DNA from: Mytilus galloprovincialis
Taxonomy: Eukaryota; Mollusca; Bivalvia; Mytilida; Mytilidae
Direction: 5' to 3'
Assembly: GCF_965363235.1 (NCBI RefSeq)
Contig: NC_134845.1
Span: 30,320,524 to 30,384,523 of the forward strand
DNA length: 64,000 nucleotides
Below the pieces are notes generated by a model, which was not told the origin of the DNA, searched no databases, and saw only the letters and a list, made by a program, of their open reading frames with translations. Shown one piece after another: positions 33,640 to 44,615 of the stretch. Every line of letters begins with the position of its first letter. Position 1 is the stretch's first letter. The position numbers and the translations under genes were made by a program.

Positions 33640-36600
33640 TAATCATCGCCCTACAAGTAGACATAGGAGATTATTTAAATAAAAGTTTATTGAATTGAAA
33701 TAAGGAAAGATTTGGATTTTTTTAGAATTAAATGAAGGAGCTGAAATCATTCTCTAACACATATTAAAGGTTCATTTTTACGCGTAGTTTTTCGTTCCTT
33801 CTTGTAATTGAGTTCAGAGTCGTGGGTTGTTGTTTTTGTTTTTGTTTTTATTTTTGCTTTTGAACTAAAATTATTCTTCGGTTTTTCATGGCAGCCAAAA
33901 TCATTCCTGTTCACACTCAGAGATCTCACCAGTGGTTTCTCGCAACCTTTAGTTCAATTAAATCAAAATTTGAGTTCATCAAACATGTCTTAGACTGAAC
34001 GACTTGTATGTAAACCTTATTTATCTTGTATACTCTACATACTCTTTTTTATTTTTTTATTTTCTTGTTTAACTGTTTTTTTCACTTAATTTGAGCAAGA
34101 TCCTTGATACAGCGTAAACCGTTCCAACATTTGAGGACGATATACTAATATTCGACCTCTTTAAGCATGTTGATACAGCTTAACAGAATGTATAGGGCAA
34201 AACATCCTCTTTGTTTTTTTTTTGTTATGTTAACTGGATCTAAGAATGAAAAAAATGTTATACATCCCCCTTTTTTTAATTAAAATTCTAAATTCTTATT
34301 GGAAATCGCGACCAAAATAAAGATATCTTAATATTGCCAGGCGTAAAGATTATGACACATGACAAAAATTATCCATGAACCTTGTCTTCATATTTCAGTC
34401 ATTCAGACCGTGTCAACTTTGAATAGAAATAGATTGATGTGCTGAATAACTGTGAAGTAATAGGATGACAAGTACAAAACGTTTAAAGCATTATAGATAT
34501 ACTTTCTCTCTTTATTTACAAAGAAAAAATGACATTCTATAGGGTGGTTATCTCTTATTCAAAACATCATCAAATACTTGTCAAATTTTATGACCATCAT
34601 ATTTCAACCTATTATGGTCGAATAAAATTTCTCATAGATAAAGTTATACGCCAATGCACATTTAAATCCTAGCCCTGTGAGATGCCTTATAACCGATCGG
34701 AATTTTGAAAAAAAGGAGGCAATACTTCGACGAAAGGATCATTTCTCACGTATCATTGGTTTTAACCGTACATGTACATATACACTGAATTTGATGATAT
34801 ACGCATGTACAGCAAGTCCACGTGTCTGGCACAAGTATGAGACTTCTGAGCCATCTATTAAATAACATGCATATTTACCTGTAGCTTAATTACAATAACG
34901 TAGGTAAGCACTTTAACTTCATATTTTTCAGATGTTTGATGGATCTATTAACTTTTGCCTAGAGCTTAAACAGATCACTCTATAGACTGCTTTCACCATA
35001 TGATAAATTATAAACAAAAATGCTATATATATATATGTAATAGTTTTGGAATAAATACAACACTAAGGTTGCTATTTATTTATCTTTATGTTATTTTATT
35101 TTGCTTTACCATGTGCCCAGATTTCAACAAATGCCTTGACTAAACCTGCGATAGTCTGTTTGTCTCATCTCCGCTAGCCAAGGGTTACGATCCAGTCCCT
35201 CCTCCTCGCAGGAGGGTACTGGATCGTAACCGTTAGGTAGCGAAGATGATTTGTCTAAATTTATAATGAACAAAAATGCTTTTTGGGAGAAAAAAAGATA
35301 AAAAAAATATTGTAGGTGACAATTTCATCGGTAATGAGATCAATTATACCCTGCATAATATTTGTTCTAGGACATTTGTAGCAACTATTGTTGAATGCAA
35401 AAGAGCTAATTTTTGATACCCGAATCTGGAGATCGTTTGAATCGTGTAATAAGATGTTTTACTCGTTATTCCTCACAATAGACCTTTCGCCAACCATCGT
35501 TAAAAAAGAACACCAACAAGACGTTTCAAGGCTTCGGAGGTTTTCTAGTTGTTTCATGCACTTCATACCCTTTTATATTTTCCAATCAACCATAGCGACA
35601 AATTTTGCAATACCATAAACTTTTAATTCATAGTTTTCGAATATGGTAGCATACATTTTTCGCATTTTTAATAGCTAATCAATTTAATAATGTCAAATGA
35701 AATAATTTTAATCTATAAACCAAAATTAAAGTTTAATCAAAATCCCTATAGCCTTTGTGTAAAGCACTGGTTAGAAGTATAAATATTGTTTCAAATATTA
35801 AATATCTCCTTACATAAAGATAATTCCATTAAATAGACAATTGCTACCAGTACATTCTTTATATAAATGTGTATAAATAATCAAAACACTATTCACATAA
35901 GTTAAGACCTGTTATATTTTAGTCTAATACAATGTGTTAAAAAGGGTACTTCAAATTTTTCTTGTTTAATCGCGGACAAGTATATGGTAAGTTGACAAAT
36001 CCAATATTCTGTTCAGGAGTTAACAATAAAACTATTAGATTTTTTATAAACAATTTTAAGCTTGTTTGAAAATCAGTTTAGATCACTACAGTAAGCTAAA
36101 GCAGTTTAAATGAAAAATTAGGTGTCACTCCTGCTATAATAAGAAATGAATTAAAATGATTTAAGCTTTACTTAAAAAAAAAAAAAACTATTGGGTGGCA
36201 AAGATTTAAACATTATCATCGGGGTTTTACACACTTTTTAGATCTGAGTGACTGAATAACAGATCTTTCTTATATTTATAGTCTGAGAGATTTATCCAGT
36301 GACGGTAGTCGTCCGCCTGAACCAAATTCTAGTGTACACGGCTTTAGTTCAGGAAAATGTTTTTCTTCAAAAGAGCACAAACCATGCACACAAATGTTAT
36401 ATTCAAATTTTGTCTTTGGCAATTCATAATTTTACTATAACAACTCTACAACAGAAACATGTGATTCTCAAACAAGAAAAACTCTCTCCGTATGTTGCTT
36501 TGCCTCGTCGAGTCTTCTGAAACGTTGAGCAAACATTCCTCTATATATGTCAGCTTGGTGTCATTCTATTCCATCCAGACCCCTTTGATGTATATTTATC

Positions 36601-37559
36601 ATCCCAATCGGAGAGGTCTTGAGGAGTAACAAGTGTCTAACATGTGACTCGGTTAAGACACCAACTGTTTATCATTTTACCAATAAAAATAACACTTTTG
36701 GTACGGAGGACAATTTACAAGTTATCAATTACACGGATTACGCATATAAAAGATATAACACACAGGGGAATATTGAAGTAAATCATTTTTCAAAAAGGAT
36801 AGAAATGACTTGATTGAATATAGATTAAAATCTGAAATACGGAGCTTGCTCTATGACATAGAATTTTTAAGTTTACGATAGACTTATTTAAATTAGTTTT
36901 CAACTTCATAAATGAGTGGATTTATCTCTTTTTGATATTTAATAAAGTTTGATTCACTCTGCCAATCTTGAGAAGTATGGTTACCTGTTTCTCAGTTTAT
37001 TAACATGTTTAATGAAATGTAAAGAAGTCCGTTGATAGTTACACTTAAGCTGATAAATTCTATCAAACTACTGAAATATTTGCACGAGGTAACTTCGTTT
37101 AAGGTAAGATATTTATGGTTGTATATTTTTGTCAGTAAATTGATTTACAACCACAAGATGATTTTCAAACAAGAAGGTGTAAGAATTTTAATTATATATT
37201 TCGTCTTTGTGTTTCTAAGAAACGTTATTTATAAATCGATATTATTTAAGATAATGTTAAAATATTTTCATTGTCAGATATTTTATATAATATTTCATAA
37301 AATATTCATGTATATTGTATCATTGTCTTCTTTTTTCTATATTTTCTTCTTTTCGAAAGTACATTTTTTACCGTAAATCTGCTTCTTATGGAATAATTTC
37401 TATTGACAACTGAGGTACTATCAACATATTCTGTAATGATACAGAAATGTTCTGCATTATACACTCAGAAAAAAGTTTTCCTTACATAAAAATTCCAATT
37501 TTTTATACATTTATGTTTTTTACTCATAATGTCTTCATATGATTTTGATTTATGTTTAA
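33640..37559. other. Intergenic DNA, no supported gene
   Basis: AT-rich. The only clear structure is the foldback at 35164-35252. Short frames here have no recognisable domain. Confidence 0.45.
35164..35252. repeat. Near-palindromic foldback, ~40-bp arms
   Basis: The left arm (35164-35204; core GGGTTACGATCCAGT) pairs with the right arm (35211-35252; core ACTGGATCGTAACC), and pairing extends outward through CATCT(C/T)CGCTA. The loop is only about 4-6 bases. Confidence 0.85.
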
Positions 37560-37880
37560 ACGATTAGAACTCATATTGTTCAAACGGCACCATAGTCGAA
37601 TTAAGCATTGCCATTGTTTTTTGAAAGATAGGTATATTTATCCCATTTCCCCTGCAACTGCAGCATTTAGAGTATTGCAGCATTTGGAGTATTTTAAACA
37701 ACCCCAAGGAAAAAACTACTGCAAGCTCTATTATGTATTGCATTAATAAAGGAAAAGTTTTTGCAACCCAAAATACCAGCACTATATTCAACACTTGGAA
37801 GCACCAAACTCCCATATAATTCGTACATATGCCCATGGACATTAACTACACTAACTGACATCGAAACGTAATTCAAAGTA
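37560..37880 (-). pseudogene. Decayed LINE reverse-transcriptase 3' fragment
   Basis: On the minus strand LYGSLVLPSVEYSAGILGCK and NAIHNRACSSFFLGV match the post-catalytic 'thumb' region of animal LINE proteins. NAAVAGEMG...KKQWQCLIRLWCRLNNM continues in the next frame. A frameshift and a stop interrupt it; the rest of the element is missing. Confidence 0.75.
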
Positions 37881-38690
37881 ATTACCTACAAATGTTTATT
37901 AATTCATATTCTAATCGGTCAACTTTTTATATTTTTCACAGAATGTCAAATTGCAAATAAAAAAGATCTAAAAGGTAGAAGAAAACGTAACATTTATTGT
38001 CATATCAGTCCCTTCAGAGAACGATTTTAAAAATGAGATATCAATTACTATAAACGACATAAACTGTCGGTTTATCAATTATGTATTTGTACTAAAATTA
38101 AATGCACACTTGACCTTAGAATGTTTGGCTACTTTATTAAGCCTATTGGTTTTGGTATAGAAATAAGGAGATGTGATATGATTTTCAACGAGACAACTAT
38201 AACAATCCACCATAAGACTACAATTTACTCTACGGCCTGCAACAAAGAGCAAGACGATCCTTACGATGACCTTTATAGCTGCTTACATTCACGTCCTTTG
38301 GTTTCTGTAGAACTGTTATACAGTATTTAAAGTAAGCTATATACAAGAATTTTATACACATTTCATGTTAAAGGCTCCCCAAACCTTTCAGTCTCGAGAG
38401 TATTCTAGAAACAAGCAATGTACACATCTTTTTTTAACAGAAATTAGCCTCGGTTTCATCCTTCAATATGAAATGCATTTGCTGTCTCGATTATCGCGGC
38501 TGATGCATCCATATAGCAAGGGTGTTTTCCTTGTGGAAGTGTTTTGTGTTTTTAAACAAACGTATTTACGAGTTTTGAACCGGTGTGGCAACATTCATAT
38601 ACTTAGTAATACGTATAAAAAAATGATTGCGGTTACCAAATAAAACAGGACATTCAACCATTTCGAAATATTTTATTTTCAGATATAAAG
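37881..38690. other. Upstream region of the membrane-protein gene
   Basis: Contains a decayed piece of the 'GATGTGGTATGATT' repeat (38150-38262) and a pyrimidine-rich acceptor-like TTTTATTTTCAG (to 38681) 9 bases before the ATG. This suggests a 5' UTR intron. No promoter was recognised. Confidence 0.5.
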
Positions 38691-41600
38691 ATGGTAGAAG
38701 ACAAATCAGTTTTGCTATGCTTACTTGGACTGTTGTCGACTTCATACGCATTTGATGTACCAAAAAGAAACTGTGAACTGAAGCCTGTTGATGAGAGCTT
38801 TGCTAAATATATGGATAATCCTGGAATAACATTGAATGAATTTTATTTCAAAATGAAGAACTATTCTCAAGATCCTTTATATCATAATACGGGAGAGAAT
38901 TATAAACTTTGGCGGTGGCATCGAACTAGAACTCAGCATGGACGCACTTTACTCATGTTATCGTTTCATTATGATGTTCTTTCAATGACAATATTAACTA
39001 TCGGTGTAGAACCTTCAGAAGTGCTACTGCAAGACAACCCGTTTGGTTGTTTCGGTAACATAACAGTTGATGAAAGGGGGGATTTATTACGAGAGCTAAT
39101 ACTCAATGACTTTTATGTTACTAAGAAAACTAGTTCTCAGATTGAATATGAATCTCATACAATGAGAGTTGTGTTTGCATGTAACTCTGTTGTCAAAAAT
39201 TACCACGGGTATGGAAAGTTTATAAATAGATGTTGTAATTTAGAACCTAACGGACAGCTATTGTGTACTGATCAAGTAGAAGACGCTTGGATAACTTTGT
39301 TATATGTCTGCATAACGCTTGTAAAAGTTATGGTATTTTTATTTGGGCCGCTTATGATACCGAGTCATATGTATGATGTGTCCTACATGGCATCACAGTA
39401 TGTTGTTAAACTTCAACAGGAACTTAAAATGAAGTTGTTTGTCACCGAAAGTGCTCAGACTTCTGTACGATACAAAACAAGATTAACAATACAAGATATA
39501 TCAGAATGGACCAAATTCCAAGAAGTGTTAGGGCAATTTCCCATGGATGAAGTTATTCCAATCAAAATTCAAGAATTGAAAATAAAAGTTAAAGGAAAAC
39601 GAGTAATTCCAGAAAACGAACCTCCAACGGGTCTATTGAGAACCCTTTTTGATAATCTAGTGCGATGTAAGGTTAAAACCTTGGACCCATTTAACGAATG
39701 TTGTGACCGTAGTGTGTATGCCAAGTTTGAACCGCAGTTTAAGCATAAATGTACTTGGCACATGTGCGCTCAGACTTTTATCCGAGTACTTATGGTATTT
39801 TTAATACCTATTCCATTTTATATGAGAATATTTCTGTATTATCAGTTCGAAGAAGGGGAGCTTTTAAATCGACGTAATTTTTCAAAATCCCAAGGTTTAT
39901 CTGAATATTATGACTTTTACAGAACAAATATTATTCAACATTTATCACCGACACATGGTATATTTATCGCTGCTTATGTGTTTTATTTTCTAGCTTTTGT
40001 TTCCATCGCACTTCCAAGTAAGAGAGTGAGTGAAAAAGTCAAATCAATCGCGCGATGCTCATTTCAAGACATGCTTAATGTTGAAAGAACCAGTGTTCTT
40101 CAAGTATTGCTTAGAATTGGACTATGGCCCTTCAAAAACTGGGGTCTACTCGCCTTATTAACGGCACCTGTGTACACATGTGTGATGGCGCCAGCATGTT
40201 CTTTAATCTTTGCAGTCTATTGCTTACCGACTGTTTATTTAACATACAGACTTTTCTATCATGCTAGAAATAAAATTGACTACAAAGAACAAAATGTGGA
40301 CGACGAATCGCCATTGATAACACGTAAACCGAGTGTGGTTAAAATTAAGAAAATAAAAAAGAACATAACGAAAATAGACAAAACGGTTCATAAACGGCTA
40401 ATGTCAATATCAGAAAATGAAGAACATATATTTCCTTGTACATGGGGAAGTGGGACAATTTATAACCTTCGGAGATTTATGGTTCAGATTTTAGTAGGTG
40501 TTTTTTGTGTATCGTGTTTATACTCATTTATTTTATTGGCTGTAGAGGCAACTGGTATATTTGTAGAAATAATGGCGTTTACCATGATGGGCATCATAGT
40601 TAATGCTGGGAGTACTTTACGATACGTTTCAATGGCATTGTTAGTCTTAGTGTATATGCATGATTGCTATAATAATGTTTATGAAAGTTATTTGACGTTC
40701 AATAAAGCCGTTATAGATGATATCATGGACCGAGTAGAAGATCTTAAAACGGTTGCTAGTTTGCCATCCAGTATGCAAGAAAGCATTGGATTTACTGTGA
40801 AGCCGGTTGAGGCAGTTGATCGAATTCCAACTGCATTTATGTTTGACAAAACCGAACCAAGATGGCGAATAGGCCATCTTTTATTGTTTTTGGATTCATT
40901 TGACACTCCGAGAATACCACTTCGACTTTTTAAAAAGTTGTGTGAAGTGAGGGTACATGGAGCTCCTGGACCAGTGTATATAAATTTACTTCGAGCAACT
41001 GGTAAATTTTTTATTATAGTGGTGTTTTTATTCTTTGTTATGATTGTGGTCATGGCATTTGGGAACGTGCATCAAATCTCATCAACCAATCAAACGCTAG
41101 CTACACTAGCTGGCGGGTTTGTTCCGATGCTTTTGAAAAACATTTTACCTCGTAAATCTGTAAAATTAAACCTTAAGACTTTGAGCTTTAAGGGGCAGAT
41201 AGATGAAGTTATTTGCGAATTTAAACAAAATTGGCCAGTTTGTGATCTGGTGATTGAAAAAGACGAACCAGAACCGAAAAATGACGATGAAGACCAGACT
41301 AGTGATATTGCTGATGAAAAAATTGGAAGTCCAGAATTGAAGCGTAAAAAAAGCTGTGAATCTATTTTAGATGCCAAGCCGGAAGACAAGGAAAAAGAAA
41401 AGGAGAAAGAAAAACCAAAAGAAAACATTTTAGAAAAGTACATGAAAGAGAACGCTGAGTGGAAAAATAAAGACAAAGATAAGAAAGACGGCAATGGAAC
41501 AGACGATAGTGCACGCAATTCAATAGTAGACGAGAATTTTGTTGATCTGTTCGTCGATCTCAGTGTAGCCGAAACATCAGTACCATGGCAGATGCATGGC

Positions 41601-41717
41601 TCCACAGAATCGATAGCTTCTGCTTCAATGCTCCCCGACTCGGACTTTGTAACAATGGAATCCTCATTTACAGATACAATGCCACAAATCACAGTAGTTA
41701 ATGGTGACCGTATTTGA
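38691..41717 (+). CDS. Large multipass membrane protein, unrecognised family
   Basis: A single 1008-residue frame, by far the longest in the window, with no intron. Residues 1-20 look like a signal peptide (LLCLLGLLSTSYA). A ~180-residue Cys- and Trp-containing ectodomain follows (two NxS/T sites at 57 and 123). Hydrophobic segments lie at about 200-223, 362-384, 423-443, 484-522 (probably two), 595-620, 624-658 (one or two) and 770-792; 802-818 is weaker. Between them are a cytosolic-looking basic loop (525-570, KIKKIKKNITKIDKTVHKR) and several Cys pairs (CC at 181 and 337). Residues 850-1008 are charged and probably disordered (EKEKEKEKPKEN). An acceptor-like TTTTCAG just before the ATG suggests a spliced 5' UTR. 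AATAAA signals follow at 41775 and 41914. I do not recognise the family. Transporter, receptor or channel roles are all possible and none is shown. Confidence 0.9.
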   Translation: MVEDKSVLLCLLGLLSTSYAFDVPKRNCELKPVDESFAKYMDNPGITLNEFYFKMKNYSQDPLYHNTGENYKLWRWHRTRTQHGRTLLMLSFHYDVLSMTILTIGVEPSEVLLQDNPFGCFGNITVDERGDLLRELILNDFYVTKKTSSQIEYESHTMRVVFACNSVVKNYHGYGKFINRCCNLEPNGQLLCTDQVEDAWITLLYVCITLVKVMVFLFGPLMIPSHMYDVSYMASQYVVKLQQELKMKLFVTESAQTSVRYKTRLTIQDISEWTKFQEVLGQFPMDEVIPIKIQELKIKVKGKRVIPENEPPTGLLRTLFDNLVRCKVKTLDPFNECCDRSVYAKFEPQFKHKCTWHMCAQTFIRVLMVFLIPIPFYMRIFLYYQFEEGELLNRRNFSKSQGLSEYYDFYRTNIIQHLSPTHGIFIAAYVFYFLAFVSIALPSKRVSEKVKSIARCSFQDMLNVERTSVLQVLLRIGLWPFKNWGLLALLTAPVYTCVMAPACSLIFAVYCLPTVYLTYRLFYHARNKIDYKEQNVDDESPLITRKPSVVKIKKIKKNITKIDKTVHKRLMSISENEEHIFPCTWGSGTIYNLRRFMVQILVGVFCVSCLYSFILLAVEATGIFVEIMAFTMMGIIVNAGSTLRYVSMALLVLVYMHDCYNNVYESYLTFNKAVIDDIMDRVEDLKTVASLPSSMQESIGFTVKPVEAVDRIPTAFMFDKTEPRWRIGHLLLFLDSFDTPRIPLRLFKKLCEVRVHGAPGPVYINLLRATGKFFIIVVFLFFVMIVVMAFGNVHQISSTNQTLATLAGGFVPMLLKNILPRKSVKLNLKTLSFKGQIDEVICEFKQNWPVCDLVIEKDEPEPKNDDEDQTSDIADEKIGSPELKRKKSCESILDAKPEDKEKEKEKEKPKENILEKYMKENAEWKNKDKDKKDGNGTDDSARNSIVDENFVDLFVDLSVAETSVPWQMHGSTESIASASMLPDSDFVTMESSFTDTMPQITVVNGDRI

Positions 41718-42089
41718 AAATGACGAAATTGCAAACAGTATTGAACAGACTTTCCAGAAATACAATCATTTGTAAATAAATTACGTCTTGATACTCTAGC
41801 AGTGTGTATTAATGTTTCTTCTTTGTTGAAATATTTTCTATGATTTTTTATACAACACATCCAATCGCTATGCCAAAACATAATAGGAGTAGCATATATA
41901 ATTTGAGTGCAGTAATAAAAATAAAATGAAAAGAATGAAAAATGTTAAATCATGTAAAAAAAATGTTTTTAGTTTAAAGTCAGCAGTTTGAATGTATTCA
42001 CATATTCAAATGGTGTTTGTCAAGACTTCTAACAAAAACATCCCGACTTTATTTATGTGATGTGATTTATTAAAAATACATGTAATAAC
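41718..42089 (+). other. Probable 3' UTR and flank of the membrane-protein gene
   Basis: AATAAA at 41775-41780 and 41914-41919 are candidate polyadenylation signals. No other feature was seen. Confidence 0.5.
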
Positions 42090-42340
42090 ATTGAGAATGG
42101 AAACGAGGATTGTGTGAAAGAGACAACTCGTCCAAAGAGCAGAAAACAGCCCAATGCCACCAACGAGACTTCAACACAATGATAAAATCTCGCACCAGGA
42201 GGCTGGCGCCTAAACAATAATGTGTACTAGTACAGCGAAAATTGACGTCAAACAAATCTTCATATGAACCAAAATATTAAAGTAAAAAAACATACAAGAC
42301 AAACAAAGGCTAGAGGTTCCTGAGTTTGGAAGGCGCTAAA
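42090..42340 (+). repeat. Interspersed bivalve repeat ('GAGAATGGAAATGGGGAA' family)
   Basis: GAGAATGGAAACGAGGATTG, AGAGACAACTCGTCC, GCAGAAAACAGCCCAATGCC and ACAAAGGCTAGAGGTTCCTG follow the family order. Its right part is included in the tandem duplication that starts at about 42201. Confidence 0.75.
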
Positions 42341-43120
42341 ATGCGACGGATTAAACATGTTTTGTTAGATCTCAACCCCCTATACATCTAGCCAATGTAG
42401 CTAGAATAATAATATTTAAAAAAAAAACACAGCTATACGCACAGTAAAACAGTAAAAAAAATATGAATATTTTTTTCAACAATAACTATTCCTTTAAATA
42501 AGCCCCTGTGATATCAAGCTTTTTCTTATAGAATGAGTTCATAAAAATTATCTTTCATGCGTAGGGGTATTTTTGTTTACAAGATTAGTTACGTTATACA
42601 AAACATGGATTATTGAGTAGTCCACATTCAAACGATATGAATGAAGTTTAAAGATTTTTTTTCAGCTGGCCTCTAAACAATAATGTGTACTAGTACAGCG
42701 AAAATTGACGTCAAACAAATCTTCATATGAACCAAAATATTAAAGTAAAAAACATACAAGACAAACAAAGGCTAGAGGTTCCTGAGTTTGGAAGGCGGAT
42801 TAAACATGTTTTGTTAGATCTCAACCCCCTATACATCTAGCCAATGTAGCTAGAATAATAATATTAAAAAAAAAAAAAAACACAGCTATACGCACAGTAA
42901 AACAGTAAAAAAAATATGAATATTTTTTTCAACAATAACTATTCCTTTAAATAAGCCCCTGTGATATCAAGCTTTTTCTTATAGAATGAGTTCATAAAAA
43001 TTATCTTTCATGCGTAGGGGTATTTTTGTTTACAAGATTTGTTACGTTATACAAAACATGGATTATTGAGTAGTCCACACTCAAACGATATGAATGAAGT
43101 TTAAAGATTTTTTTCAAGTG
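42201..43120 (+). repeat. Tandem duplication, two ~460-bp copies
   Basis: The segment from 42201 recurs from about 42664 with a 463-bp offset (TAAACAATAATGTGTACTAG at 42211 and 42674). The copies are nearly identical; copy 2 lacks 13 bp (GCTAAAATGCGAC) and the A-run length differs. The duplicated unit begins inside the interspersed repeat and extends into unique DNA. Confidence 0.95.
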
Positions 43121-43606
43121 AAGATTGATCGATGTACTTGAGAATAATTTATTGTGTAATGTTTGAATAATAACCTACTGGCAGACGTGGTGGATGTTGT
43201 TTAGATTTCAGTCAATCTAATTAGGATTTAGGGTGAATCACATCTTCGATGCAGCACGTACTGATATTTTAATAACGTAGCCTTATATCACTGAACATAT
43301 TTGTTACTGTTTAATGTAGATTTTCACCTTTTACGGATAATCAAATCAGGAACGTTACAAAGCGCTTTATTACCAAGTTAAAAAAACGTTTGAATTTTTG
43401 AATTTTTGAAAGACTGGAATATAACTATAATAAAATTAATAATAATTATGATAATGACAACTAATAAACAAATGAATAAATAATAAATATATATCGACAA
43501 CTGTGTGACACATTCGTTATTTGTTTTCCTATGTCATCCTCTGAAATATATTTAAAGTCTTGTATATTTGAAGTACTTTAATAATTTATGTGTTTAATTA
43601 ACCAAA

Positions 43607-43834
43607 GAGGGCCCTCATGGGGTTTTTGATTATGTGATTACTTGGCCGTTTTTTTAATGATTATTTGATTATTAAGCCAAATATTTCATGATTATTTGAT
43701 TACCTAGGACTGTATTTTTAGTTTATGATTATTTGATTACTAAAGATAAGCAAATATTTAATGATTATGTGATTATATTGGCAAAAAAATGGTGATTATG
43801 TGATTACTAGGACCCCCCCCCCATGAGGGGCCTC
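43607..43834. mobile_element. MITE with 16-bp inverted termini, TSD ACCAAA
   Basis: GAGGGCCCTCATGGGG (43607-43622) and CCCCATGAGGGGCCTC (43819-43834) are inverted with one mismatch. ACCAAA flanks both ends directly (43601-43606, 43835-43840). The interior is mostly repeats of TGATTAT(T/G)TGATTA. Confidence 0.88.
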
Positions 43835-43840
43835 ACCAAA

Positions 43841-44319
43841 AAGATTACTTCTTCGATAAGATAAAATAAAATTGATTTATATATTTTTGACTTTAATGTG
43901 GTAATCATAAGATCAGATTTATCATGATAACTACCTTACTGAGATAAATACGGTAAAAAATTTAAATTCCGGAAAATGTGTCCACTGCCGGCTTACATTG
44001 TATACTAATATACCCATGACCCACTTTCTTAGACTTCTTCTTTGAACAGTAAATGTTTTGTCGCAGAAGGTAAGTAATTATCACTATTCTGTGTTTTTAT
44101 ATACTGAATAATGTATAGACTCATTAAGAGAATCTTCAAAATGTGTGCCGTGTGAAGTCAACTAACAATAGTTCTAGCTTTTTAAAAAGCTTGTCTGACG
44201 TACGTCGGTATTTTTTTTATGGTAGGGGACGTAATTGTGTGGAACTGGTGAGGCGAGAACAATATGATAAAGATGACATCAATCAACTTTTGTTAACGTC
44301 GAGATAAATGCATTTCTTC
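43841..44319. other. Intergenic, no supported gene
   Basis: AT-rich. A donor-like CAGAAG|GTAAGTAA near 44068 has no matching coding frame. Confidence 0.35.
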
Positions 44320-44570
44320 TTTTACACGTCACTATTTGCGGGGGATTTCCCTCATGAGGCACCAAAATGAAAATTTTGAAAGAGCATTTTTTCCACAATT
44401 TAAAACAAAACAACCTGTTTTACCATGATGTAGGATAAATAATGTACGAAGAAACACAAAAACAACATTGAAATAGATTTGAAGACCCCTTCAAAGATTG
44501 TGTATGCATATGAGAGCAATATTGGACTTTAAACACCCATGGGCATTTTGAAATGTTGGCAGGTATTAAC
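44320..44570 (+). mobile_element. Diverged copy of the CATACCTGCCAA MITE
   Basis: GTCACTATTTGCGGGGGATT, CCCATGGGCATTTTGAAA and TTGGCAGGTATT match the complete copy at 58162-58411. The left terminus is degraded. Confidence 0.7.
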
Positions 44571-44615
44571 AATGATGATAATGCATATATATACGAATGT
44601 TAACGGACAACTATA

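Noticed and set aside
35176-35200. GGTTACGATCC resembling a tRNA B-box
   Set aside because: It is part of a palindrome, with no A-box or cloverleaf at the right spacing.
36290-36820. Possible decayed protein with CLTCDS and HKPCT motifs
   Set aside because: Too few residues to assign. Stops interrupt it and no catalytic motif was found.
37032-37376. 114-codon hydrophobic frame
   Set aside because: Very AT-rich with Phe/Ile/Tyr/Lys bias expected from base composition. No family resemblance or splice context.
41090-41881. 263-codon frame on the minus strand
   Set aside because: It is antisense to the acidic/lysine-rich tail of the 1008-residue gene; the Ser/Phe-rich composition is what reversed GAA/AAA codons give. 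No domain.
44040-44075. Possible 5' UTR exon ending CAGAAG|GTAAGTAA
   Set aside because: A donor match alone. No coding frame, acceptor partner or identifiable gene.
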